Source of the DNA: Cyprinodon diabolis
Lineage: Eukaryota > Chordata > Actinopteri > Cyprinodontiformes > Cyprinodontidae
Assembly (NCBI GenBank): GCA_030533445.1
Contig: CM060073.1
Coordinates: 36,907,428 to 36,971,427, forward strand
Direction: 5' to 3'
Length of the DNA: 64,000 bases
Shown: positions 38,185 through 49,500 of the stretch, one piece after another
How the letters are laid out: every line of letters begins with the position of its first letter
Numbering within the stretch: the stretch's first letter is position 1
Notes under the pieces: generated by a model
The model's database searches: none
What the model was told of the DNA's origin: nothing
The model's input: only the letters and a program-made list of their open reading frames with translations
Program-made: the position numbers and the translations under genes

Positions 38185-39558
38185 CGGAAAAATAAGCACG
38201 CCCACCTTGAATTTTTCTGCATTTTGTCATATTACAACTGAAAGCTTTCATATATTTTGTTTGGAGTTTATGTGCGACCAACACAAAATACCACATAGCC
38301 CAAAGAAAATATTTAATTAGTTTAAAATTTTTTACTAAAATTCCAAAGTGCAAAATTTTTTTCTTTCCAAAACACCTAATTCATATGTTTAAATTGTAAT
38401 TTAATTTCGACATTGAAATATCTATCAACACCTCAAAGGTTTGTAAAAGAACACATGATAATAAACCCTGTAGAAGCAGAAAAAAACATAACTAGAATAC
38501 ACACCAGGGCTAAAGCCATGGGAGACTGTAATCTTCAGTGATGTGGGACCAAATTTGGCCAAATGGTTGCGTCCATGAGAGGAGCACAGTTTTGGAACAC
38601 ACTGCCAGCTCATGTTAGGATGTATAACCTACATAAATTTTAAAATCTCCTTGAAACACTGTTGAAAACTAACCAGACCTGTGTTCACGGGTGAATTGAT
38701 CTGTTTACTTGGGCCTGTTAACCTCATTTTATTGTGATTTTATGTTATTGGCATCTTATCTGTTTGTGTCCACTTTGTTCTCCCTCGTAGCCTCTTGTTT
38801 AAAGTTCACTGTTTTTACCTGCTTTAGGAAAGCAGATGCAAATTAGGTGTTGTGCTAATTCTGCCATATTTACATTGATGCTTTAAGCTGACATGTTGAT
38901 AAATGTGCATTTTCCTAATTCAAATAAATGAATAAGCAATGTGCTTTATATGGAGAAAAAATAAAACTGCATGCAAAAGAGCCACAGAAAAACATGATGC
39001 TGGCAGCATAGTGCTGTGCAGATCTAAAACTAATGGGAAAACAATGGAGCAAAACACAGGAAAATCTTTGAAGAAAAACCTGTTAGACGCTTACTTTTGA
39101 GTGGGACAGCTATAGTTAATAAGGAACCACAGCCACAATGGAGGGTGTAAGAGCATATTCAGGTGTTACAATGGCCTAGTTAAAGTCCACGACTAAAATC
39201 AATTGGAGAATCTGTAGACTTGAATACTTATGTTGAAATAGATTCTCTATGTAATATGACTGTACCTGAGACATCTTGCAAACTAATTAACAAAAAGATA
39301 AGAGTTAGAAATATACTGAAAACCTACAGCTATAGAGTAACTGCATCAAACAGGGGCTTTATAAAGGACTAGAGGAGGTTAGACAAAAATGCATGCCACA
39401 CTTTTAAGGTTTTCATTTTCCTCTTCACAATTATTAATTACTTTTCTGTTGCTTTGACACTTTAGACTTCCAATAAATTGAAGTAATCTCTTTTGACTGT
39501 AACATGACAAGCTGTTAAAAAAGTTCATGGGACATGAATAATTTGGGAATGCACTGTA
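38185..39558 (+). mobile_element. Tc1-like element, sense, degenerate and interrupted
   Basis: The left ITR is marked by 'gcattttgtcatattacaac', 'gtttatgtgcgaccaacac' and 'aaaataccacat'. The right ITR is marked by 'atgcatgccacacttttaag', 'ttttgactgtaacatgacaa' and 'gggaatgcactgta'. Between them the 3' half of the transposase gene can be followed on the plus strand: 'gatgctggcagcatagtgct', 'aaaacctgttagacgc', 'agcatattcaggtgttaca' and 'aatggcctagttaaagtcca'. The last block carries an in-frame TAA just before the SPDLNPIE-type motif and a one-base insertion within it, so the gene is dead. The 5' half is replaced by unrelated sequence including a LINE tail. Confidence 0.85.
38575..38940 (+). mobile_element. 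L2-like LINE 3' end inside the Tc1 element
   Basis: The plus-strand frame from 38575 reads GAQFWNTLPAHVRMYNLHKF, then a stop codon, then NLLETLLKT. This is the conserved C-terminal end of reverse-transcriptase proteins of L2/CR1-like LINEs (LWN-LP--R------FK--LKT). An untranslated tail follows, ending in 'aaataaatgaataa' at about 38937. It is strongly 5'-truncated, as is usual for LINE insertions, and sits between the Tc1 ITR and the remaining transposase part. Confidence 0.7.
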
Positions 39559-40734
39559 GCAGATTATTAAAGACCCATTTTATTAGTTCCAAACTCATAA
39601 ACACAACAGATCAAGGCTAAATACTTGGAAGTTCTACTGTATCCTACATGAATTTATTGCAATAATTTATCAACTATGACTGACTGACACTTGTGATATC
39701 AAAGGGGAAGCTACATAATTTAAAAGCTGCATTAAAGGAAGTTGGCCAGGCTATATCTAGATGTTTAACAGTCAAGTGAGGGAAGGAGATAGTTAGACCT
39801 AATGTTATGTCCTCCACTAGAACTTTGCAAAGATCTTCTTGCAGATTTATAGCCACTTACCTCAGCGTTGGAATCGACTTTCATAAACATGGCTTCAGAC
39901 ACGGCCCCCCACATATCCCACCCTAGCTTGTAAATAAATATAGATATGTCTCTTTAATAGACAACAGCAATTTAAAATATTACCAACAGCATAATTCCAA
40001 CGCATGCATTAATATTTAATGGCATGTTGCGCTTTAATGTGTTGAAGCTCAAAGTTTTATGACAGACCCCTAAAGATAACATTTAATAGGATCTATTGTT
40101 GGGCAAGGAATATGAATGTCTTTCTTTTTATTTCTTCCCTTAGTCATAGTTAATATCTCAGTGTAAATTAATAGCACCAGCAAACTAGTAATTAATTTGG
40201 ACTTTTTGACTTGCACTACAGTGTATAAATGTGAGTGATATTTTCACAGGTTAGAATTCCTGAAACAAAGCTCAGTTTAAAGTCATAAGTTATGTAAATT
40301 GAAGTTCAGTAAAGATCTTAGATTTTTTACCTGCCTTTTAATAGTAAACCTGTACATCATCTTCCTAGTTATGGAAGGCATAAGCTCTAAATATCTGCAT
40401 GCAGTTGTTTACATCTCTCTGCTTAAACTTAAAAAAGTCTAATGAGCTGATGCAATAATTATCAGCCATTTTGCTCTAACAGAAACTAATTAAGACTTTA
40501 TAAATGAGTTAATACAGCTGCCTTCATATATTTTATAGTCACAAAAGGGTATAGGGAAAAAATAAATAAAAGCTCCCAATAATTTAGATTTTTACTTTGT
40601 GGGTGTCAGTTTTTTATTGCATCCCTATTTACCATGTTTATAGTCTTTGACTGCCTTCCACAGCTGGAGGTCATTGATGAACTGTTTGTTTTATGTTTTT
40701 GCACCAAGCCTGCTAGTTTGTCAAAAGGCATATA
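39559..40734. other. Unassigned AT-rich sequence
   Basis: No gene or repeat recognised. Confidence 0.55.
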
Positions 40735-41165
40735 ATCTTCTGTAATAGACAAATACAAAGTAGGTTATGGTTTAAGGTTTTTAATGTTAGAACAAAGACC
40801 TGAAAAGTGTACAATGATAAAAGTTTGAGTCTACCTCGGACAAGACGTTGAGAAACTATAAACCACCATATGGTCCTAGCTGCAGTTATAGCTGCCTGTG
40901 ACACAGTTTTTGGGGGTATATTTCTACTAGTTTTACATGCGTAAAGTTGGGAGGTATTGCCTGTTCTTCTGCAAAATACGTCAAATAAACTGTATCTTTA
41001 TTAAAACCTCTTTAAATATCAATTTTCTCTAAATGTTTTCCTGTAGTTAGCACCATCTATCATCATGTCATCTCTAACTATATTTCTTGACTCTGATAAA
41101 GAAAAGCATCCCTAGCGCATAATATTGCCACCAATGTTTCCCAATTATTTCTGTTAAAGAACAAA

Positions 41166-41185
41166 TTAATAATAATAATAATAAT
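41166..41185. repeat. Short (AAT)n microsatellite
   Basis: About seven AAT units at the left edge of the extra sequence inside the Tc1 remnant. Confidence 0.85.
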
Positions 41186-41790
41186 GACACCTAGTGTTTT
41201 GAAATCAGAAGAACACACAAAAAAGATTAAATTCTTGATGTAGAGGACTGATTGTTTATAGTGAATGTCTCTTCCATACCAGGTAATAAATAAGAATGAT
41301 TTCTGTCAGTTTTGCAGGAAAATTTTTTAAAAGTTTTTTTTTAAGTTTTTACTCAAAAGTATCTTTAAAAATGGCTTTTTATTTGACCCCTTGTGACTAA
41401 AACCTCATTTGATGAGCAGACTGAAACTCCAGTAGTTCAGCGCCGATGCATCTATAAGCCTATAGCCAATTTCCTGAATTTACTTGGGGTAAATTGTTTT
41501 TCAGATAAGACGTCAAGTGTCTCCATGTTGAGTTGGATCGACCTGGCAAACAGTCGAAGCGTTATATAAAGATGGATTTTTTGGATACCCAGAAGTGACC
41601 AGCATCCAGCTTAACTCAGACACCAGTAGCAACTCCACCTAAGGGGATAAAACTATGAAATAAACTAGTACGAGTGCGAAGTACGCGAACTAGCGGAAGA
41701 GTGCTGCAGTTCTGTGTCTGGCCACAGGTGGCAGTGTTATTATAAAACTCTGTAATGCCTCTTTAAATATAGGAAAATAATTTCTCACTG
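41186..41790. other. Unidentified insertion within the Tc1 remnant
   Basis: This sequence is not expected from the Tc1 family and separates its two transposase blocks. Its right half (41400-41760) is more GC-rich and holds a CTCF-like core AGGTGGCAGT at 41726-41735. The limits are approximate and no clear terminal repeats were seen. Confidence 0.45.
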
Positions 41791-42263
41791 GTTAGAGGAT
41801 TAGAGAGATTTTGTTCTGCATGTTTTCTGTGTCCTTGGAAGCCTTTAGCTAATTTTGAATATGACTTCTGAGGCTCTACTGTACACTGATTTCCTTCTGT
41901 TCACTTTTTCATAAAGGTAAAATTTGTTGAACGCACAAAAATCTGAAATGTTGTTAGAATCCCCCGTCTAATTTGTGGATCCTATAGCTCCTCCAGAGTT
42001 TCAATGGATATCTTCGACTATTCTTCAATTATTAGTCATCTGACTTTTTAGATGAACAATTATGTTTTATGGGGTTGGAGTTGTCCAACTATTGTTCAAG
42101 ATATCATTTTGGATGGAATAGTAGGACGTTAAGTGCTTAGAAAAAAAACCAAAACAGAAATGTGTTGCTTTTTTTTTCATCACAGCAAAACATTAATTCC
42201 ATGATTTCCTCATTTAGAATAATACAAATGCTCAACCTTTAGAGCTTTAGAAGTTATATTGCA

Positions 42264-42476
42264 TTGGTGAACACTGGTCATCAGGACCCGCTGTCATACA
42301 TATTATAGGTGTTTCCCAGCTTTCACACATCAAACCTCAATGAATAGCTGATTGAGAAGCCTATGCAGCCCATGAGGGCTTCTGAAAAGGAAATACAATC
42401 ATTTGATTAGGGTGTGCCAGGGCAGACACATCTATGACATGAAGGACAGTAGGTCCTGACAACCGGGATTTATGAC
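42264..42476. mobile_element. Palindromic MITE (~213 bp)
   Basis: The left half 'tcaggacccgctgtcataca', 'ataggtgtttcccagctttc' is an imperfect inverted copy of the right half 'ccagggcagacacatctatg', 'gacagtaggtcctgac'. It follows a common fish element whose halves both contain 'aggacc..ctgtcctgcat' and 'gattcaggtgtg'. It is non-coding and well diverged. Confidence 0.8.
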
Positions 42477-44639
42477 TCCTGCTACCATTTGTATACACAC
42501 TCTACTTTAATTTCGTCCTTTCTATCTCCTTTGGTTCTTTACTTCATGAATTTGGAGTAATTCCTGTTTTATCCAGGTGAATGTGAGCTGATCCCCAGAC
42601 CCTTTTGCTCTTGTGAGGAATTTCTGAGGGTCTCCTGGGCCCCTCTGTTTCACACACCAAATCGATGTCTCCAACTGGAAATGACACTTGTAGCAGGATT
42701 TGCTATTCTAAACCACCTCAAACCCATGTGATCTCACCCATTCCCTCTCAATGGGATTGCCATGAAATGTGCCATAAAGCTTGAAAAAGCCAGAGAATAT
42801 GGAATACTTGGATGAAAAGCTGATATCATGAAAAAAGAGAGAGGATATCTTAAAATGCTTGCAATGTAGTATGGTATTTTTCAGTCCCCTGAACAAAGAC
42901 CAACAATCCTGAAAGTAAGCGGGTAATGCCAGTGGGATAAAAGAAGAGGGTAATATCCAGTTTAGGAAAAAAAAAGGCGGAAAAAATGTAATGATATATT
43001 GAATATTAGTATTACATCATGTTTATAATTACCATATTTAAGAAATTCCTTTTTTTTTTGTTTTTAGGACTAAGCTCTGAATACAAATGCTTATTTTTTG
43101 TTAAAACAATTATAATTTCCCTTTCACTTTACAATCACATTTTCAATCATATGCTGCTTTGGTATATGGGCCCTGGTTTGCCTGTTAAATAGAGACGACA
43201 TCAGTTGCAGTAATACATGACATATAAAGCTTGACATCTTTTTCACTGCTCTATCACCTCATGTAAACGAGGTGCACAGTGACCATGTTGCACAGCTTAA
43301 GGACTAGTTATGATATAATGTGACACAAAAGTAGAGAGAAAAGGTGTGACCACAGATCCCTCCCTTGACTTATATCATCCTTGTGTCTCTTTGGGGCCGC
43401 ACATTTCTCCTGTGGGGCTTTACACAGTGCCATAATAGATAAGGGCAAGGGTGTGAAAGGAGCACCTTAAGGCTTCTCATTCAGCCCTCACAATCTCTGC
43501 TACACACTCTTGTGAGCTGTGAAGGCCCTCTTTCTTTGCCCAGCTAGCATGGAAGCCCTGTAATAGGCTCTAATTGATAGGGAGGTGTTGAGGTCTTTCT
43601 GTATGGGTTGACGGGATGAGGGTAAGTGAGAGAAAGGGGTAAGAGAGAGAACGAGAGAGGATTACATGCAGGCATGTGGGTGGGGCGGGAGGAGGAGGAG
43701 ATGCTGCAGGAGCAGCCCAGTCCACCATTCGTAATGACTCATTAATTTCTTTGCAGTTTTGTGGCGGTTGGCTCATTACTGTCTGCGGTGGAGCCGGAAC
43801 AAAGCGCTGGGTAGGTAGGAGGTGAGCTTAAATAGTTGGGCCCCAACACTCCCTGACAAAAGGAGGACGGGAACATTGAATGGCACTTGGAACAGATGCA
43901 CTAAAAAGTGGCAGATGCAAATTGCGGGAGAGCAAGTCTCTCTTCAAGCTCTTTTTATTCTTACTTTGCCAGACTACAGCCAGAGAGTCTAATTAGTCAG
44001 TGAGGTGTTTCACTTCTGATGGGGCCTTGTCTCATTATTGTCGTGAAGAGAATTCCTAAAAATAGGAAGAAGCACATGTGTTTCAGTCCCACGTGGGACA
44101 TGATCATGGTGCACATTAATACTTTAATCAATTTCGATATTTTTTTTCCCTATAAGAGGTAAAACAGTTGCAAGGTATTCAAGCTTTAAAATGGTGTTAT
44201 AGAGCATTTAAGATGCAACAAGAGTGGGAAGATGATGGCCGTAGGTTATTAATTATGTTTTTAATTATGTGTTTATGCTCTGCTCCCTATAGGCATTATA
44301 ATTATGGACAAATTGGCTAGTTCTAATAAAAACGGGGCAGCCTCTTGTTTTGTGAAATGATTTAATCATGAAGCAAAGGTCATGTTTGGATCAAACCACA
44401 GTCAAGTACTACCAGGTACTGGACAGTAATGTCAAATAATCTCTACATATCAGCAATTGTTTGTTTTTTTGTTGCTTTTTTATATAAAAATAATTCTACT
44501 GATGTATATTATATATTATCGCTAGTGTTATTTGATTTTATTCATAAAGCCAATAATATTGTTTTGACTTGTTGCAAACAGAGCTACTTGTAACATTTGC
44601 TTATTTTTGTGAACTGATTGTTGCTTGCAGCCAACAAGA
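42477..44639. other. Repeat-poor region, complex at 43180-44060
   Basis: No exon recognised. From about 43180 to 44060 the sequence is GC-balanced and repeat-free and contains an octamer motif and short palindromes such as CACCTC...GAGGTG near 43256-43275. It is one of the better candidates for conserved regulatory sequence in the window. Confidence 0.5.
43915..43922 (+). promoter_or_regulatory. Octamer motif ATGCAAAT
   Basis: An exact POU octamer in the complex block at 43180-44060. An 8-mer is expected about twice in 64 kb by chance on two strands, so on its own this is weak. Confidence 0.25.
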
Positions 44640-44860
44640 AAGCTCAGCAAAACTCAGTTTCTAATAAATTTAGAATATTTTTATCAAACCAGCAAGAGAG
44701 TTTGACACCAAAATATTAGAATATGCAGACGGTTTACTGTGTTGTACAGTAAATACACTAAGCACTTAATCAGGGCTCTTAACGAAAGCCAGGTAGGCAA
44801 AAAAGTGGCTTTCAGATTTGGTACATTGTTTGGTCTGATGATTCTTATTTCAGAAAAGTT
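44640..44860 (+). mobile_element. Possible Tc1/mariner remnant
   Basis: 'aaaccagcaagagagtttga', 'caaaaaagtggctttcagat' and 'tttggtctgatgattctta' resemble sense blocks from the middle of a Tc1/mariner transposase gene, including the Trp-Ser-Asp-Asp-Ser-like codons. No ITR seen. Confidence 0.35.
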
Positions 44861-45127
44861 TACTCTAAACAGTAGATTTAGATTTTAAGCCACTCCACTC
44901 CTTAATCACTCCTTAATGTCCAAATACAAAAAAAACAAACAAAAAAAAAAAAACTAGCTGTTATCGGTAGGTTTGTAGAAAACTGAACAACACTATAGCC
45001 TTCTTTTTCCTTAGCCTAAGTTGAGTCTTTCCATTCACGTTCCATCAGTAATAACTTCTGTAACTTACCCTTTGTGTTGATGGTGTGAGTGACTGCCTGT
45101 CTGAATTCATCATATCTTTACAATGAC

Positions 45128-45152
45128 TTTAGGGCCATAATATGGCCCTAAA
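45128..45152. other. Perfect 11-bp inverted repeat, 3-nt spacer
   Basis: TTTAGGGCCAT (45128-45138) and ATGGCCCTAAA (45142-45152) are exact reverse complements around AAT. Confidence 0.85.
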
Positions 45153-45210
45153 ATTTTAATCTATGTATTTATGTTATATCATCTTTGTTCTTACATAATC
45201 TTACATATTT

Positions 45211-45252
45211 TCATCAGCTCTGATTCTCATCAGCTCTGATTCTCATCAGCTC
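45211..45252. repeat. 16-bp tandem repeat, 2.6 copies
   Basis: The unit TCATCAGCTCTGATTC is repeated perfectly at 45211, 45227 and (partial) 45243. There are no spacers, so it is not CRISPR-like. Confidence 0.9.
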
Positions 45253-46345
45253 ACAACTATCAAAACAAATATAAAATCATGAAATATATCATGCTAATCT
45301 ATGAAGAAGGTGTCATTTTCTAAATAATATACAAATTTACTCACATTAGTTCGGAAACGAGTTGAAAAATGAAGGCGATGTCAGTGGTCATTAATTGGCA
45401 CCAAGTGCTTTAAAGTTCATCTCCTTCTACTCAGTTTTATGTTCATATCAGAATCTTCGAGCACCTGATCATAACACATAAGAGAGATACAAGAAAGGAG
45501 AGAAGAAGAGAGGGAGAAAAAGAGAGAGAGCACAAGAATGGCCCTGCCTCCTGATCCATAACAGTCATTGCCTGTTACATACATTTCAGAATTCATTCAG
45601 GCTATGAAGATAATCGAGGTAGTCGACAGTTTCCCCTGCAGCCCAATGGATTTATGATAGCACTGTCAAGAAAATGAGGCAAAATGACACAGTAGCTGAC
45701 TTTAGCTGCAAATAATGTGATAGGCCGTACAGTGGTGCAGCAGCAGCTGCTGTCATCGCAGGTAATAGCCTATAAAGAAGCCTGATAGCAATACCTGTCA
45801 TTTCTTAATGGCTGACTTCACTGAAGAGCTTTTGTGGCCTTTAACATGAAGATAATAGAAGATACAACAAATTTTACAGCTTTTGCATTGCATTCATAAT
45901 TTATCTCCAGAGGCCCTCGTGCAAGTTGCAGCTACACAACAAGGACAACATGCTCCTGGAGGGGTGCTGCAGAGATGTGTGAAGATGAGCTGCAAGGCAT
46001 TCAAAGCATCTTTAGCATTTTGCCAGTAATGATAAGAACTCTCAATATATACCAAATAATAATGTTACCTCTATCAACGAAAGAAAAACAGAAATACATA
46101 GTTTGCATCTGAGATTCTATGTTTAATACATATAATCTCTCCTTATTATTTTTTTATATAATGCTTTGATTTAAACTAATTAACCAACAAAACATACATT
46201 TATAATTTGCAATGCAATTCAGACAAGTAATGCAGACTAAATTCTAAAATATAAGAGTTGTTGAAACCATCCTTAGTTTTATAAATGTGTACCTTTGTTT
46301 TTAGCTAGTTGTTTTCATTGTCAACACTTGACATGTTCCAACAAG

Positions 46346-46575
46346 TTAGGGGAGTGGCAACCTAGTGGTTAGCATAGAGCTTGGAAACCTAAAGTTGTGA
46401 GTTCTAAACCCACTCCGACAGACTGCCACATTGGGTCTCTTAACAAGACCCTTAACCCCTGATTGTTCTCCAGGTGCCCCCCAACGATGGCAGTCCACTG
46501 CTCCCCAAAGGGGATTTGTTAAATGTAAAGGTAAATTTCTCCAAGATCAATAAAATTAAATTCAATTTAAAAAAC
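46346..46575 (+). mobile_element. tRNA-derived SINE
   Basis: The head has an A-box-like 'gtggcaacctagtggttagc' (46354-46373) and a B-box-like 'gagttctaaaccc' about 35 bp on. The spacing of an internal Pol III promoter is kept though bases are mutated. The body has 'actccgacagactgccac', 'tgattgttctccaggtgccc' and 'gatggcagtccactgctccc'. The tail 'agatcaataaaattaaatt' is the usual 3' end. It matches a familiar teleost SINE-like family. Confidence 0.75.
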
Positions 46576-49500
46576 GTAACAAAAAAAAAAACTGAAAACA
46601 TGATAGCAATGTAAAGGTTTCAGGTTGAAGCTTCCTTCTCTTCTTATTGGCAATGATCAGGATAGCTATCTATCAAAATAAAGAATTATAAGACTATTAA
46701 ACATAATTAAATGATACACTATTGTAAAATCAGGTTTATTATGTACCTTAGGTTTAGCCAATAGGACCCGAAGGGAGAGTTATCTACAGTAGATTAGCTA
46801 TTAACTCCTCACAGCTTTTTAACATTATCTCACTTCTAAACTCCTAAACACTCCTATTAAAAGGCTAAGATAATAGTTACAAGGATTGTTCTCTAAAAGT
46901 TATAGATATTAGTTCCTGCTTGCACAGACTACCCCCCCCCCCCCCCAAATGGCCTCAACATCTCAACAGAAAGTAAGTTTAAATCCTTGCTATATGTTCT
47001 GACCCTCAGACAGATGTTTCCTTTTATCTGTGGTTTCCATCCATCCACATCATTCACTAAGAGTTCTACCAAGGCTAGAGCGGCTACATAAACATGAAGG
47101 TGGAGGCCTCTTTCACCTCAATGCTGAAAACTTCAAAGTCACTCCTTTACACAGCAAATGAATGCTCCCTGTCTGCAGAGCTGATATATTTTCCCCAGTT
47201 GCAGTCTTCTTACTGTAATGCGGCTGTGTCTTGAGGCCCCATCATGGAGCCGGAGCCAGGCCATTTGTTAGTCTTAGCTGTATCTCATAGGCCTGGCTTT
47301 AATTCCTAAAGAACATTAATCCATTTAATACAACACTGTGTAGAATCATTTTCTTGCAATGCTAATGACATCTATTATTAACCCTATTAAAGGCGTAATA
47401 CAATTTAAGTAGTGTGCTAAAAGTCAATCATTAGTTGCTCTGTCCTGTTTAAATTAATTCTCAATTTATGATCTAAATGATTAAACTCTAGAGTTAGAGC
47501 GCTTAATAACACTCATAATGTGCCACTCATACATTTATACAAATAAGTACCACTATTTATTAGCAGACATGTCTAAGTATATAGAGATTTGCTGCAGGTC
47601 TGGTAATGTCTTCAGTTTGATCTCTGGTTTCATTCTGTCTGAGAGAAAAGAAATACCCAGCTCCAATCAGACTTTAATGAGCAGCCCAATGAGTGCTTGG
47701 GAGAAATGAATTACAACACAGATCTGAGGAGAATGGAGTTTGTGTGCACCAGATTGGTGTGTATGGATGAGTGCAAGGTAGAGTGCAAGTGAAACAGGAG
47801 ACATAGGAGTCAACACACTCCCAAGTTCAAAAAGAAAAACAGCTAATTCTGTCATTTAAGCTTGATGGAATTACCTTATCTATTGGTATGAGTGTTCATT
47901 TATTAGGGTCAAACTGTGGAGGGATACACAGCTGGTTGAAAAAAAGGAGGTTAGGGAGCAAAAATGGAAGTGATGAAGGGTCAGATTTCCAAATTGGAAA
48001 GCGAGTGAGATAAAAAGTGAATGAGTGGAAAATGATACAGAGACAGGGTCTATAGAACAAAAAGAGAGCAAGTGAGTCAGTGGCTTGAAAGACAGCTTGC
48101 CAGGGCCAGAACATATTGAGGGCAGCAGGTGGAAGAGTGGCACAGTTAATTAAAACGCCTGTCTTAATGTCTCAGCCTGTCACTCCAGGGAAAGAAAGAG
48201 ACACTGAGAGAGAGGGAGGGAAGGACAGAGTTGCCAGGTTGGAGCTGGGTAGCACCCAAGCAGCCATCAACCCAGCAAATGAACCATCCAGCCAGCCAGC
48301 CCACTAGGCCACATGTCAGACAAGCCCTGACACCTTGCCCTTCACCCCCTTCATCTTCTGACTCACATAAATGGACATGTGTTCATGTGCCTGTTTAAAC
48401 AATGGCGTTGTGCAAGAATGTGTAAACCCCTTTTAATATTTTTAAACTAACTGTACCTTCATGCCCTTAAATACAGTACAATTAAGATTTTAATAAAAGC
48501 TCTTCTTTGATAAGAAGAAAAACACAAACCCATACAAATGCCAGCAGTGTTGTATTATTGTATTGCTCAGCAGCATCTGTAGCGTGCTGCAGTCTTGCAG
48601 CCTCGCAGCGTAATCTGTCTGCTTTTAATAATTCATGGAAAGCACGGGCTGTGCACTGTTCTCCGTATACTGAGCGTAATGGTTATGTTATGATATTTCT
48701 ATCATAGCCTGTCTGCTGCAGCAAGAAAAAGAATCAAGCTAAAGATCTGGTGAGGAGTCTGTTCTATCTTGTAACAACATTTGGTGGTTGTCACTGCTTC
48801 ATAAGTGGACCTGAATAATTGTGTTCCGCTCTGTGAAGCACAATGGAGCAAACCGTAAGGGGAGATTGAGAAAAATGTCAATACAGCCCACATGAAAACT
48901 CCAATATGTGATGCAATACAAAGAGATGTACACATTAATCAGTATGTTTTTAAGATACACTTGAAGTGTTTTGGTTTTAAATTTAATCAGTACACAAAAC
49001 ATGAAGAAGTAGTTGAATGCTAAACGACCAGCAGCCAAAAGTATGTTTTGGAAACAATTGTCATTCCACTCATTATGATTGCTTGATAATTTTAGCTTTT
49101 AAACCACACTGTAGACATTAGTCCTTAAAGGAATAGATCAAAAATGATGAACTGAGGTTGTATCAAAATATCTTAATTTATTAACAGTTTACCCTAGGTA
49201 AATAGATGAGTTAATATAAATTTGATTTAAAGGATCCAGAGGTAGAGCTGACCCAAAAGATGCAAATTTCAAAATTAAGTTTTACCCTGGAAGAGTAGTG
49301 GAAAACCAGCTACCTCTATTTGGAATGTATATAATGACATAAAGCAAACATGTAATTAATGTAGATCTTTGTCTTCCTAATCAGGATTTATACGAAATAA
49401 AAAAGTTTAATTCAAAGTTGTCTTTTATAGGTAAGATTTTGATGGTGATTAGCTAACTTCTCCTTCAAAGTCTTCACTTAAAAAAGAAATAGCACAGATG

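Larger units (their letters stand above)
40735..42075 (-). mobile_element. Tc1-like element remnant, antisense, with internal insertion
   Basis: ITR-derived blocks 'aatagacaaatacaaagta' and 'cctgaaaagtgtacaatg' are followed by antisense transposase blocks: 'gcagttatagctgcctgtg', 'tgcctgttcttctgcaaaat', 'gaaaagcatccctagcgca' and 'attgccaccaatgtttccc'. After a gap come 'ttttctgtgtccttggaagc', 'ttttcataaaggtaaaatt' and 'agctcctccagagtttcaat'. The order is that of the family, with about 600 bp of extra sequence at roughly 41186-41790. No intact frame remains. Confidence 0.82.
44861..46345. other. Unassigned; complex at 45560-45860
   Basis: It contains an A-rich run near 44925-44955, a 25-bp palindrome, a short minisatellite and a GA-rich stretch at 45480-45535. 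The block 45560-45860 is complex and repeat-free, with the texture of conserved non-coding DNA. No exon recognised. Confidence 0.5.

Noticed and set aside
38835..38842. Octamer ATGCAAAT as a regulatory site
   Set aside because: It lies in the 3' tail of the LINE fragment, so chance or repeat origin is likelier.
45211..45252. Short direct repeats considered as a CRISPR array
   Set aside because: The repeats are contiguous with no spacers, and the sequence is from a vertebrate.
46346..46425. Possible tRNA gene (A and B box-like motifs)
   Set aside because: Boxes are mutated, no cloverleaf or anticodon arm can be drawn, and the body and tail are those of a SINE.
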